Below are positions 22,798-30,792 of a stretch of DNA of 30,792 bases, one piece after another. The stretch covers positions 1 to 30,792 of the forward strand of contig JAHHQK010000028.1 in assembly GCA_020026435.1 (NCBI GenBank), written 5' to 3'. How positions within the stretch are numbered: the stretch's first letter is position 1; each line of letters begins with the position of its first letter. The DNA is from Alistipes sp. GTDB lineage: Bacteria; Bacteroidota; Bacteroidia; Bacteroidales; Rikenellaceae. Under the pieces are notes generated by a model. The model was not told where the DNA came from, searched no databases, and saw nothing but the letters and a program-made list of their open reading frames with translations. Made by a program: the position numbers and the translations under genes.

Positions 22798-25700
22798 TTA
22801 CTCGCCAATCGCAGTCTGATCCACCACCTGGGGCTTGTCGCCCACATCGACCAGACTGTCCTCCGAGACGCCCAACGTACGGTAGTAGGCGTTGATCTCG
22901 GCTATCAGATCGTTGCGCTTGGCCTCCACGGCCAGGTAGTAGACATTGCCCAGCTCGTCGAGCTTCTCGTTCCACAGCGGAGTAACCATATCACCCTGCA
23001 CACCCTCGAACGTGAGGTAATACTCCACGTATTCGATCAGCGTCTGGATGTACTCCCGCGCCAGGGCATCACCCTTACGGCCGGCCTCGTCGTTGCCGGA
23101 CAGGGCGGCCAGGTAGTAACCCTCGAGCAGAGGATAGGTGTTGGCGTCGGTGAAGCGGATCTGCGACGCGGGCAGCTTCTCCAGTCCCAGGTCGAGCAGT
23201 TCTACGCCCTCGTCGATGCGGCCTCGGCGGATCAGCTCCTTCGCCACACGGGCAAACGCCGTGCGGGCCTTCGACGAGGAGAGGTTATACTGCGTGAAGA
23301 AATCGACATAAACCTTCGGATCAGCCAGATTGCCGTAGCGGAAGACATCGCGCAGAAGCGGTGCGGCATAATCCGGGTCGATGCGTCCCACCTCGCCGTC
23401 GGAGGACTGGCTCACGGGCGTGAGAATCGGCACCAGACGGTAGGCATAGCCGTCGAACTGGACATAGTCCATCAGCCCCAGATCCTGGAGGATGAACACC
23501 TGCGTGAGGTAAATCGGACGCTTCCAATCGAAATGGGCCAGCATATCGAGCAACATCAGCTGGCTCTTGTCCAGCACATCCTTCCGAAGGTTCATGTAGA
23601 TCGTGTCGACCATCAGATCGCGGTCCTCCTCCTTGACGATGCCCGCGGCAATGGCGTTCTCCTTGTTGACGGGCAGGGCGATACGTTTGGTGGGGATGAA
23701 ATCGCACCACTCGCCCTCGGGCGTACCGTTGTCCAGACGCAGCTGCGTGCGGCGGTCGTCACTGCGCACCAGGTCGATCACCTCGCGCAGCTCCAGCGGA
23801 CGATCCACACGCTCCACCACCGGAATCCAGTCGTTGCGCATCGTATATTTGTGCTTCGGCAGCGAGAAGGGCACCCCCTCGGCATCGTTGGCCTTGTGCT
23901 TCATCTCGTCGATGTACCAGTCGCCATTGAGATAGGAGGTGTTCATGATGCGCACATCGGGGCGCACATCATAGATCTCCTGATTGTTCCACAGGGGGAA
24001 GGTATCGTTGTCGCCGAAGTTCAGGATGATCGAGTTGGGGAGGGTCGACTGGAGGTAGTTCCAACCGATGTCCCGCGCCATGTAACGGCCCGAACGGTCG
24101 TGGTCGTCCCAGTTCTCGGCGGCCAGGATCGCCGGCACGCCCATACCCACCAAGGTGGCCACGGCAGCCAGGCCAACCGACTTGCGCTTGAGCAGGTGCG
24201 CCAGCAGACGGTACAGGGCCAGGGCTCCGAATCCGATCCAGATGGAGAAGGCATAGAACGATCCGGCGTAGACGTAGTCACGCTCGCGCGGCTCGTTGGG
24301 CTGGGTGTTGAAGTAGAACACCAGGGCAATACCCGTCATGATGAAGAGCATCATGACGATCGAGAAATTGCGCTGATCGCGGTTCAGCTGGTAGAGCAGA
24401 CCCAGCAGACCCAGCAGGAAGGGCAGGAAATAGTAGGTATTCCGGCCGCGGTTTTCCTCCACCTCGCGCGGGAGGCCCTCCTGCGGACCGAGATACAGGC
24501 GGTCGATCCACTTGATGCCCGAGAGCCAGTTGCCGTCGGTGATCACCGACCTCAGAGGCTGGATATCACTCTGACGGCCCACGAAATTCCACAGGAAGTA
24601 ACGCCAGTACATATAATTGAGCTGGTAATTGACAAAGAACGAGATGTTCTCCCCGAAGGTCGGCTCGAAGGCCGTGCGCATCTCGCCGTATTCGTCGGTG
24701 TAGACGCTCTTGCGGCCGAAGTCCAGCACCTCGCCGCGCAGGGGACGACCCTGAGCGTCGACACGCACCTGCCCCTTGTCGTCGCGCAGCGTCTCGATCT
24801 TGGTGCGGTAGGCCGCCCACTGCTTGAACTCGCGCTCCGTGCGGCGCGGATCCCACATACGGGGGAAGAGGTGGATGAATTGCGGGGCGTACTCATAGCC
24901 CGTACCGATCGAGGCCTTCTCATACTTGCCCTCCTCGTTGAGATAGTAGACCGTCTTGGTCTTGAACTCGCCCGACAGACGCGGCGAGGAGAAGTAGGCA
25001 CCGCGCAGCAGGGGTTTGTCACCGTACTGGTCGCGGTTCAGGAAGGAGAGCAGGGCCTGGGGGTTGTTCGGGTTGTTGGAGTTCATCGGGGGATTGGCCA
25101 ACGCGCGGATCGTCACCGAGGCGTAGGAGGAGAATCCCACGAGGATCATCGTCACCGACAGCAGAAAGATGTTCAGACGCACCTGTCCCTTGCAGTGCGA
25201 ACGCCATGTGGCATAGGCCATTCCGCCGATCAGCGCCAGCGCAAAGACCACCATGCCCGAGTTGACGGGCAGTCCCAGTGCATTGACGAAGAAGACGTCG
25301 AGCATGGCACCCGCCCAAACGGTGTAGGGGATGATCAGATTGTTGATCAGCACCACCAGCGCACCTCCGGCCAGCAGCGTGTAGAAAATTCCCTTGAGGG
25401 TCACCTGCCGCGTCTTGCGGAAGTAGTAGACAAAGGCCAGGGCGGGGATCGTCAGCAGGTTGAGCAGATGCACGCCGATCGAGAGGCCCATCAAGTAGGC
25501 GATCAGCACGATCCAGCGCGACGAACGCGGCTCGTCGGCCTGCTCCTCCCAACGGAGCATGAGCCACAGTACCAGGGCCGTGAACATCGACGAGAGGGCA
25601 TAGACCTCACCCTCGATGGCCGAGAACCAGAACGTGTCGGTGAAAGTGTAGGCCAGGGCACCCACCGCACCGGCACCGAGCACGGCCCAGACATTGGCCG

Positions 25701-26043
25701 GCGACATCTGCTCGCCGTTCCGCGTCAGGAGGCGTCGTCCCAGATGGGTGATCGTCCAAAAGAGGAAGAGGATACAGAAGGCACTCACCAGCGAGTTCAT
25801 GGCGTTGACCGTAAGGCCCACATAGTCGGGATTTCCTCCCGCAAAGAGGGTGGCCAGTCGTGCGAGCATCATGTAGAGCGGTGCTCCGGGGGGGTGTCCC
25901 ACCTCGAGTTTGTAGGAGGTGGCAATGAATTCCGAGCAGTCCCAAAGGCTCGAAACCGGTTCCATCGTCATCAGATAGACCGCAGCCGCAATGGCAAAGA
26001 CGCTCCAGCCGACGATGGTGTTCCAACGTTTGAAAAGTTCCAT
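22798..26043 (-). CDS. DUF2723 / GT117-type polytopic membrane protein, putative GT-C glycosyltransferase
   Basis: A 1081-aa inner-membrane protein typical of Bacteroidota DUF2723 members, which current databases name glycosyltransferase family 117. After a first helix (about 11-28) comes the signature WDCSEFIATSYKLEVGHPPG (34-53), with an acidic residue (Asp35) in the first extracytoplasmic loop as in GT-C protein O-mannosyltransferases. About a dozen transmembrane segments span the first 620 residues, broken by a large loop near 310-500. From WDDHDRSGRYMARD (about 642) onward the protein is a soluble periplasmic domain of roughly 440 residues, with helical, TPR-like repeats near the end. 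Transfer of a sugar from a lipid donor to exported proteins is the likely role, by family inference only. It is monocistronic, with its own promoter and terminator. Confidence 0.82.
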   Translation of the reverse strand: MELFKRWNTIVGWSVFAIAAAVYLMTMEPVSSLWDCSEFIATSYKLEVGHPPGAPLYMMLARLATLFAGGNPDYVGLTVNAMNSLVSAFCILFLFWTITHLGRRLLTRNGEQMSPANVWAVLGAGAVGALAYTFTDTFWFSAIEGEVYALSSMFTALVLWLMLRWEEQADEPRSSRWIVLIAYLMGLSIGVHLLNLLTIPALAFVYYFRKTRQVTLKGIFYTLLAGGALVVLINNLIIPYTVWAGAMLDVFFVNALGLPVNSGMVVFALALIGGMAYATWRSHCKGQVRLNIFLLSVTMILVGFSSYASVTIRALANPPMNSNNPNNPQALLSFLNRDQYGDKPLLRGAYFSSPRLSGEFKTKTVYYLNEEGKYEKASIGTGYEYAPQFIHLFPRMWDPRRTEREFKQWAAYRTKIETLRDDKGQVRVDAQGRPLRGEVLDFGRKSVYTDEYGEMRTAFEPTFGENISFFVNYQLNYMYWRYFLWNFVGRQSDIQPLRSVITDGNWLSGIKWIDRLYLGPQEGLPREVEENRGRNTYYFLPFLLGLLGLLYQLNRDQRNFSIVMMLFIMTGIALVFYFNTQPNEPRERDYVYAGSFYAFSIWIGFGALALYRLLAHLLKRKSVGLAAVATLVGMGVPAILAAENWDDHDRSGRYMARDIGWNYLQSTLPNSIILNFGDNDTFPLWNNQEIYDVRPDVRIMNTSYLNGDWYIDEMKHKANDAEGVPFSLPKHKYTMRNDWIPVVERVDRPLELREVIDLVRSDDRRTQLRLDNGTPEGEWCDFIPTKRIALPVNKENAIAAGIVKEEDRDLMVDTIYMNLRKDVLDKSQLMLLDMLAHFDWKRPIYLTQVFILQDLGLMDYVQFDGYAYRLVPILTPVSQSSDGEVGRIDPDYAAPLLRDVFRYGNLADPKVYVDFFTQYNLSSSKARTAFARVAKELIRRGRIDEGVELLDLGLEKLPASQIRFTDANTYPLLEGYYLAALSGNDEAGRKGDALAREYIQTLIEYVEYYLTFEGVQGDMVTPLWNEKLDELGNVYYLAVEAKRNDLIAEINAYYRTLGVSEDSLVDVGDKPQVVDQTAIGE

Positions 26044-26101
26044 ATTCTGTTTTCTTGCTGTTATTTCCCTAAAAAAGAGTTTTGCAAAACGATTATTGGT
26101 G

Positions 26102-26109
26102 CAAAATTA
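26102..26109 (-). promoter_or_regulatory. -7 element of the DUF2723 gene promoter
   Basis: The minus strand reads TAATTTTG, an exact TANNTTTG match, about 58 nt upstream of the ATG at 26043. A clear -33 element is not seen. Confidence 0.45.
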
Positions 26110-26227
26110 AAAAAATAACGCTGAATTCCGACCATTATTACCCTTAAAAGGTGTAAAACAGACTTTTTGTACACTCCCCTCCCCCAAAAAATCCGCGGCC
26201 GGGGAAGGATCTCAACCGATAATTTCG

Positions 26228-26235
26228 TATTTTTG
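26228..26235 (+). promoter_or_regulatory. -7 element of the cysS promoter
   Basis: TATTTTTG matches TANNTTTG exactly and would start transcription near 26243, giving a leader of about 85 nt before the cysS ATG at 26327. The -33 position is not a good match. Confidence 0.45.
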
Positions 26236-26326
26236 CACCGAGAAGTGCTTTTTTGGAGGATATATATTGGTATATCCCCCGAATTTTGTAATTTTACTAC
26301 TTCAAAAAACGATAATACATCGCACT

Positions 26327-27814
26327 ATGATTGATTCCAAACTGACACTCTACAATACGCTCACCCGCCGCAAGGAGGAGTTCGAGCCGATTACCCCCGG
26401 TCGCGTGGGTATCTATGTCTGCGGTCCCACGGTCTACGGCGATCCCCACCTGGGTCACGCCCGCCCGTCGGTCACCTTCGATCTGATGTTCCGCTACTTC
26501 AAGTCGCTGGGCTACAAGGTGCGCTACGTGCGCAACATCACCGATGTGGGTCACCTCGAACACGACGCCGACGAGGGCGAGGACAAGATCCAGAAGAAGG
26601 CCCGTCTCGAACAGCTCGAACCCATGGAGGTGGCACAGTACTACACCGAACGCTACCACCGCGCCATGGACTCGCTCAATGTCCTAAGCCCCTCGATCGA
26701 GCCCCACGCCTCGGGTCACATCATCGAGCAGATCGAATTCACCAAGAAGATCCTCGACGAGGGCTTCGCCTACATCTCCAACGGATCGGTCTATTTCGAT
26801 GTCGAGAAATACAACCAAAAGTTCAACTACGGCCGTCTCTCGGGCCGCAACCTCGACGATATTGTCGAGAACACCCGCGAACTGGACGGCCAAAGCGACA
26901 AACGCCACTCCTACGACTTCGCCCTGTGGAAGAAGGCCTCGCCCGAACACATCATGCGCTGGCCCTCGCCCTGGAGCGACGGTTTCCCCGGCTGGCACAT
27001 CGAGTGCTCGACGATGAGCACCCGCTACCTGGGCGAGCGTTTCGACATCCACGGCGGAGGCATGGACCTCATGTTCCCCCACCACGAGTGCGAGATCGCC
27101 CAGTCGACGGCCGCCCTGGGCCACGACTCGGCACGCTTCTGGGTCCACAACAACATGATCACGATCAACGGCCGCAAGATGGGCAAGTCGCTCGGCAACT
27201 TCATCACCCTCGAGGAGCTGTTCAACGGCACACACACCCTGCTCGAAAAGGCCTACTCGCCGATGACCATCCGCTTCTTCGTGCTTCAGGCCCACTACCG
27301 CTCGACGCTCGACTTCTCGAACGAGGCCCTGCAAGCCGCCGAGAAGGGTCTCGACCGACTGATGAAGGGCATCGAGACGCTGGGCAAGATCCAACCCTCG
27401 GCCTCCTCGACAGTCAACCCCGAGGAGCTGCGTGAGCGTTGCTTCGCCGCCATGAACGACGATCTGAACTCGCCGCAGGTGATCTCGGCCCTGTTCGACT
27501 GGGTGCGCACGATCAACCTCCTGGCCGACGGCAAGGAGACGATCAACGAGCAGGATCTCAAGTCGTTGCGCGAGACGGTAGACATGTGGGTGTTCGACAT
27601 CCTCGGTCTGAGGAATGAGCTTTCGGCCGGCAACACGTCCGGTGCGGGCCGCGACTATGTGACCCCGCTGGTGGAGATGCTCCTCGAAGAGCGCGTCAAG
27701 GCCCGCGCCGCCAAGGACTGGGCCGCTTCGGACCGCATCCGCGACGGACTGGCCGCCGCCGGAATCCGCGTCAAGGACGGCAAAAACGGCACGGACTGGG
27801 AACTCGAAAAATAA
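26327..27814 (+). CDS. cysS: Cysteinyl-tRNA synthetase
   Basis: Class I synthetase charging tRNA-Cys with cysteine in the cytoplasm. The 495-aa product shows the family landmarks: VCGPTVYGDPHLGHARP (31-47) with zinc ligand Cys32 and the HIGH-type HLGH at 41-44, WHIECSTMS with Cys227, PHHECEIAQS with His252 and Glu256 completing the zinc site, and KMGKS (284-288) as the KMSKS loop. The DALR anticodon-binding region follows. The frame stays open 20 codons upstream, but the ATG at 26327 is chosen because MIDSKLTLYNTLTRRKE aligns with the usual family start and the upstream residues are AT-rich leader sequence. Two hairpins follow the stop codon. Confidence 0.97.
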   Translation: MIDSKLTLYNTLTRRKEEFEPITPGRVGIYVCGPTVYGDPHLGHARPSVTFDLMFRYFKSLGYKVRYVRNITDVGHLEHDADEGEDKIQKKARLEQLEPMEVAQYYTERYHRAMDSLNVLSPSIEPHASGHIIEQIEFTKKILDEGFAYISNGSVYFDVEKYNQKFNYGRLSGRNLDDIVENTRELDGQSDKRHSYDFALWKKASPEHIMRWPSPWSDGFPGWHIECSTMSTRYLGERFDIHGGGMDLMFPHHECEIAQSTAALGHDSARFWVHNNMITINGRKMGKSLGNFITLEELFNGTHTLLEKAYSPMTIRFFVLQAHYRSTLDFSNEALQAAEKGLDRLMKGIETLGKIQPSASSTVNPEELRERCFAAMNDDLNSPQVISALFDWVRTINLLADGKETINEQDLKSLRETVDMWVFDILGLRNELSAGNTSGAGRDYVTPLVEMLLEERVKARAAKDWAASDRIRDGLAAAGIRVKDGKNGTDWELEK

Positions 27815-27827
27815 ACCCATGACAAGA

Positions 27828-27853
27828 CCTCCGCCCGCCTTCGGGGGCGGAGG
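27828..27853 (+). terminator. GC-rich hairpin after cysS
   Basis: CCTCCGCCC (27828-27836) pairs with GGGCGGAGG (27845-27853), 13 nt after the cysS stop. There is no T-run, so it may stabilise the 3' end rather than terminate alone. Confidence 0.4.
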
Positions 27854-27862
27854 CCGCATCAA

Positions 27863-27916
27863 GCGACCGCTCACGGCTCCGGAATGCTGATCCGGCGCGG
27901 GCGGTCGCCCGTTTTG
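27863..27916 (+). terminator. Second hairpin after cysS, possible terminator
   Basis: GCGACCGC (27863-27870) pairs with GCGGTCGC (27901-27908), enclosing a CCGGA/TCCGG stem (27879-27883 with 27891-27895), and is followed by a short GTTTTG. Together with the hairpin just upstream it could separate cysS from prfB. Confidence 0.4.
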
Positions 27917-27975
27917 TCAAAAGCCCGCAACAAACCAAGGCAACACACTATATTTCAAGGAAACAACACGAATCA

Positions 27976-29085
27976 ATGATACTTGCAGAACAGATCAAAG
28001 AGCTGGAGACCCGGCGCGAGGCACTCGAAAAGTGTCTGAACATCGAGCAGAAACGCATCGACCTGGTCAACGAGGAGGAAAAGACCCAGGAACCCGATTT
28101 CTGGGAAAACCCCGACGCCGCCCGCGAACAACTGCGCAAGGTGGCCGCCATCAAGTCGTGGGTCGAAAACTACGACAGGATCCGCCGCGAGGTGGAGGAC
28201 CTGCAGCTCATGCCCGACTTCATCCGCGAGGGCGTGGTCTCGGAGGAGGAGATGGACGCGCAGTACCGCCAGACGCTCGAGAACATCGAAGCACTCGAAC
28301 TGAAGAACATGCTGCGCCGCGAGGAGGACAAGCTCGGCGCGATTGTCGACATCAACGCCGGAGCCGGCGGCACGGAGGCCCTGGACTGGGCCTCGATGCT
28401 GATGCGTATGTACACGCGCTGGGGCGAGGCCCACGGCTACAAGATCCGCATGATGGACTACCAGGCCGGCGACGAGGTGGGCGTGAAGTCCTGCACGATG
28501 GAATTCGAGGGCGACTTCGCCTACGGATACCTCAAGAGCGAGAACGGCGTCCACCGCATGGTGCGTCTCTCGCCGTTCAATGCCAACAACAAACGTCAGA
28601 CGACCTTCGCCTCGGTATTCGTATCGCCGGCCGTCGACGACTCGATCGAGATCAAGATTAACCCCGCCGACATCGAATGGGACACGTTCCGTTCGTCGGG
28701 TGCGGGCGGACAGAACGTCAACAAGGTCGAGACGGCCGTGCGTCTGCGTTACCACGGCAAGGACGCCGACACGGGCGAGCCGATCGAATATCTGATCGAG
28801 AACATGGAGACCCGCTCCCAGTCGATGAACCGCGAAAACGCCATGCGGCTGCTCCGCTCGAAGCTTTACCAGAGGGAGTTGGACAAGCGGATGGCCATGC
28901 AGCAGGCCCTCGAAGCCTCGAAAAAGAAGATCGAGTGGGGTTCGCAAATCCGTTCCTATGTTTTCGATGACCGCCGCGTGAAGGACCACCGCACGAATGT
29001 GCAAACCTCGGCCGTGGAGGCCGTGATGGACGGCGATCTGGATGCCTTCATCAAGGCCTACCTCATGGAATTCGGCGGAGAATAA
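27976..29085 (+). CDS. prfB: Peptide chain release factor 2 (no programmed frameshift)
   Basis: Recognises UGA and UAA stop codons and triggers peptide release on the ribosome. The 369-aa product has the RF2 tripeptide SPF (199-201) and the GGQ motif (GAGGQNVNK, 242-250), and is full length. In many bacteria the prfB frame is broken near codon 25 by an in-frame UGA bypassed by +1 frameshifting (CUU UGA C), which autoregulates RF2. Here the equivalent place (ALEKCLNIEQK, codons 16-26) reads TGT CTG AAC and the frame is continuous, so that control is absent. The start ATG at 27976 fits the expected N-terminus. The next gene starts 22 bp downstream, suggesting co-transcription. Confidence 0.96.
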   Translation: MILAEQIKELETRREALEKCLNIEQKRIDLVNEEEKTQEPDFWENPDAAREQLRKVAAIKSWVENYDRIRREVEDLQLMPDFIREGVVSEEEMDAQYRQTLENIEALELKNMLRREEDKLGAIVDINAGAGGTEALDWASMLMRMYTRWGEAHGYKIRMMDYQAGDEVGVKSCTMEFEGDFAYGYLKSENGVHRMVRLSPFNANNKRQTTFASVFVSPAVDDSIEIKINPADIEWDTFRSSGAGGQNVNKVETAVRLRYHGKDADTGEPIEYLIENMETRSQSMNRENAMRLLRSKLYQRELDKRMAMQQALEASKKKIEWGSQIRSYVFDDRRVKDHRTNVQTSAVEAVMDGDLDAFIKAYLMEFGGE

Positions 29086-29107
29086 ACCACTAAACACCCC
29101 TTCCCCG

Positions 29108-30397
29108 ATGATGAAAACGAATCCGATGCGTCTTCTTTCGGCCCTTTTGCTGGTACTGGGGCTATGGTGTGGCCTTCCGGCTGCGGCTCGGACTGCACGG
29201 GATGTTGCGACACGCCAAAGCGCAGAGCCCCGGGCCGCAGATGCGGCCGACCTGCTCCGCCCCTGCCCGGACGATGATTCCGGGATCCGGGTCGGCATGA
29301 CCGACACGGCGGCCTACTTCCCGCTGCTCAAGGGACAGAGAGTAGCCGTCCTGGCCAATCGCACGTCAGTGGCCTCGTGGGGTGAAGGACAGAGGTCGAT
29401 CCACCTGGTCGACCTGCTCCACGACCGCGGCATGGATCTTCGGGCCATCTTCTCGCCCGAGCACGGATTCCGCGGGGATGCCGATGCGGGGGAGAAGGTC
29501 CGAAATTCGGTGGACGAACGTACGGGAGTGCCCATCCGCTCGCTCTACAACGGGCACACGCTCCGTCCGTCGGACGAAGTAATGGGTTCGTTCGACGTAC
29601 TGGTGGTCGATATGCAGGATGTGGGGCTGAGGTTCTACACCTATTATATAAGTATGCTGAGGATGATGGAGGCCGCGGCCGATTTCCACAAACAGGTGAT
29701 CGTCCTCGACCGCCCCAATCCCAACGGCGGCCACATCGCAGGCCCGCGGCTCGACATGAGATTCAAGTCGGGGGTGGGTGCAATCCCCGTACCGGTGCTC
29801 CACGGTCTGACGATGGGCGAAATCGCCATGATGGCCCGGGGCGAAGGCTGGGTCGCCCGGTGCGACCTGAGGGTGATCCCCTGCCGCAACTACGACCACT
29901 CGCGTGAATACATCCTCCCGATCGCCCCCTCGCCCAACCTGCCCTCCCAGCGGTCGATCTACCTCTACGCCTCGCTCTGCCTCTTCGAGGGGACGCCCGT
30001 AAGCGTGGGACGTGGCACCCGGATGCCGTTCGAGGTGTTCGGCCACCCCGATCTCTTCGCCCGCGGGGATTCTCCCTTCGAGTTCACACCACGACCGATG
30101 CCCGGAGCAAAGCACCCCCCGCTGGAGGGACGTCTTTGCCGCGGACGCGACCTCTCGACCATGCCGCTGGAGGAGGCCCGTCAGGTGGGCTTCACCCTGC
30201 GCTATGTGATCGAGTGCTACCGCGGGTTACAGCTCGGCGAGCGGTTCTTCACCCCGATGTTCGAGAAGTTGGTGGGCGTGGACTATGTCCGCAAGATGAT
30301 CATGGCGGGATGCTCCGAGGAGGAGATCGCGGCCCGCTGGCAGCAGGAGCTGGAGGAGTATCGCACCCTTCGGCAGAAGTATCTGCTCTACCCCTGA
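29108..30397 (+). CDS. DUF1343 protein, exo-beta-N-acetylmuramidase NamZ-like (GH171)
   Basis: Family members such as Bacillus subtilis NamZ/YbbC and a Tannerella forsythia homologue remove N-acetylmuramic acid from the non-reducing end of peptidoglycan fragments, feeding cell-wall recycling. The 429-aa product has a signal peptide (LLSALLLVLGLWCGLPAAA, about 9-27), so it acts in the periplasm or outside. Visible family motifs are VAVLANRTSV (79-88), FSPEHGFRGDADAGE (115-129), the GVPIRSLYNGH stretch (140-150), VVDMQDVGLRFYTY, DRPNPNGG and SPNLPSQRSIYLY. ATG at 29108 is chosen because it directly precedes the signal peptide; the frame is open further upstream but overlaps prfB. A second ATG at 29111 is an alternative. 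Muramidase activity is inferred from the family. Confidence 0.88.
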   Translation: MMKTNPMRLLSALLLVLGLWCGLPAAARTARDVATRQSAEPRAADAADLLRPCPDDDSGIRVGMTDTAAYFPLLKGQRVAVLANRTSVASWGEGQRSIHLVDLLHDRGMDLRAIFSPEHGFRGDADAGEKVRNSVDERTGVPIRSLYNGHTLRPSDEVMGSFDVLVVDMQDVGLRFYTYYISMLRMMEAAADFHKQVIVLDRPNPNGGHIAGPRLDMRFKSGVGAIPVPVLHGLTMGEIAMMARGEGWVARCDLRVIPCRNYDHSREYILPIAPSPNLPSQRSIYLYASLCLFEGTPVSVGRGTRMPFEVFGHPDLFARGDSPFEFTPRPMPGAKHPPLEGRLCRGRDLSTMPLEEARQVGFTLRYVIECYRGLQLGERFFTPMFEKLVGVDYVRKMIMAGCSEEEIAARWQQELEEYRTLRQKYLLYP

Positions 30398-30419
30398 TTT
30401 TTGGGGCGCGCCCCAAAAA
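30398..30419. terminator. Perfect 22-bp palindrome directly after the NamZ-like gene
   Basis: TTTTTGGGGCG (30398-30408) is the exact reverse complement of 30409-30419 and starts one base after the stop codon (30395-30397). There is essentially no loop and no T-run follows in the plus direction, so termination is uncertain. Confidence 0.4.
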
Positions 30420-30738
30420 CGTAAGGCATGCGGCTCGGAAATATTCGGAATTGCAAGTTAAGCGGTAGCAAGGACAAGGACAAGCGGTGGCAAAACGGGA
30501 TCGGACCAAAGCCCGGGACGAATGTAAAACGAAGGCAAAGACAGGAACAGGCCACGTAAATCCGCCCCCGAACGGAGTTTTTTCACGGCGTAGATCGTTC
30601 AGAATCGGATGTTTCACCCCTCTAAGATGAGGTTTTCGGGGGCGTTTTTCAAAAAAACACGATTTTTTTTGCATTTTTTTGCTCTAAAATTTTGGAGATA
30701 AAAAAGAAGGTCTTATCTTTGCACCATCAAAATCAAAC
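30420..30738. other. Intergenic region before tRNA-Glu, no gene seen
   Basis: This stretch of about 320 bp holds a distant inverted repeat, CGCCCCCG (30563-30570) with CGGGGGCG (30637-30644) followed by TTTTT, which may be a long-armed terminator or part of a folded RNA. The minus-strand open frame at 30300-30674 is basic and Pro-rich without a domain and overlaps the NamZ-like gene, so I do not call it. Confidence 0.55.
30691..30721 (+). promoter_or_regulatory. Promoter of tRNA-Glu
   Basis: TTTG (30691-30694) and TATCTTTG (30714-30721) are both perfect matches to the Bacteroidota -33 and -7 elements with the ideal 19-nt spacing. Transcription would start near 30728, about 11 nt before the tRNA. 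Confidence 0.85.
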
Positions 30739-30792
30739 GGTGGATTCATCTAAGGGCTAGGATACATGCCTCTCACGCATGACATAGGGGTT
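30739..30792 (+). tRNA. tRNA-Glu (anticodon CUC), 3' end outside window
   Basis: The sequence fits the tRNA cloverleaf position by position: acceptor strand GGTGGAT, T8-C9, D arm ATCT...GGAT, anticodon stem CATGC/GCATG with loop CTCTCAC (anticodon CTC at 30772-30774, T33 present), variable loop and the start of the T arm (GGGGTT). It aligns well with E. coli tRNA-Glu apart from the anticodon's first base (C instead of modified U). The window ends inside the T loop, so the 3' acceptor strand is not seen. Confidence 0.9.

Noticed and set aside
22735..26118. Plus-strand open frame of about 1127 codons opposite the DUF2723 gene
   Set aside because: Antisense shadow of a GC-rich gene, with no transmembrane or domain signal and a start inside the terminator region.
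1..30792. CRISPR array, insertion sequence, prophage or integrase
   Set aside because: No repeat-spacer pattern, transposase, integrase or phage gene was found in any frame.

Overview
The window looks like a chromosomal segment of a Bacteroidota (Bacteroidetes) gut commensal, most likely Alistipes or a close relative of the Rikenellaceae. The evidence is a SusC/SusD polysaccharide utilisation locus (PUL), several lipoproteins with Bacteroidota-style lipoboxes, promoters of the Bacteroidota type (TTTG, about 19-21 nt, TANNTTTG), AT-rich intergenic DNA between GC-rich genes, and a TatA+TatC-only translocon. The genus is inferred from gene style and base composition, not from a marker gene.

Layout. 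(1) 1-1607, minus: the N-terminal 535 residues of a secreted polysaccharide lyase-like protein, cut by the window edge. (2) 2047-2889, plus: a secreted protein with the endonuclease/exonuclease/phosphatase (EEP) fold whose catalytic motifs appear lost. (3) 2880-3087: a promoter followed by a folded RNA and an intrinsic terminator, lying directly upstream of ppdK (3138-5867), a good candidate attenuator or small RNA. (4) 6158-6625, minus: a small outer-membrane beta-barrel; 6794-7723, minus: queG; these are followed by a divergent long-chain acyl-CoA ligase (7827-9506). (5) 10152-20744, minus: a compact five-gene PUL transcribed in the order GH88 unsaturated glucuronyl hydrolase, PL12 heparinase-type lyase, surface glycan-binding lipoprotein, SusC, SusD, with gaps of only 14-23 bp and one shared terminator. 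(6) 21013-22068, plus: tatA-tatC. (7) 22798-26043, minus: a large DUF2723/GT117-type membrane protein. (8) 26327-30397, plus: cysS, prfB and a DUF1343 (NamZ-type exo-muramidase) gene. (9) 30739-end, plus: tRNA-Glu(CUC), cut by the window edge.

The PUL makes a coherent pathway. The surface binding protein and SusCD capture and import a uronic-acid-containing glycan, the PL12 enzyme cleaves it by beta-elimination to unsaturated oligosaccharides, and GH88 removes the terminal unsaturated uronic acid. Family content points to heparan sulfate or a similar glycosaminoglycan. No sulfatase and no PUL regulator is present in the window. A 21-bp-periodic TTTGTTYAATTC array sits just upstream of the PUL promoter and is a plausible operator.

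The items most worth following up are the ppdK leader RNA, the 21-bp operator-like array, the apparent EEP pseudoenzyme, and an RF2 gene without the usual programmed frameshift.
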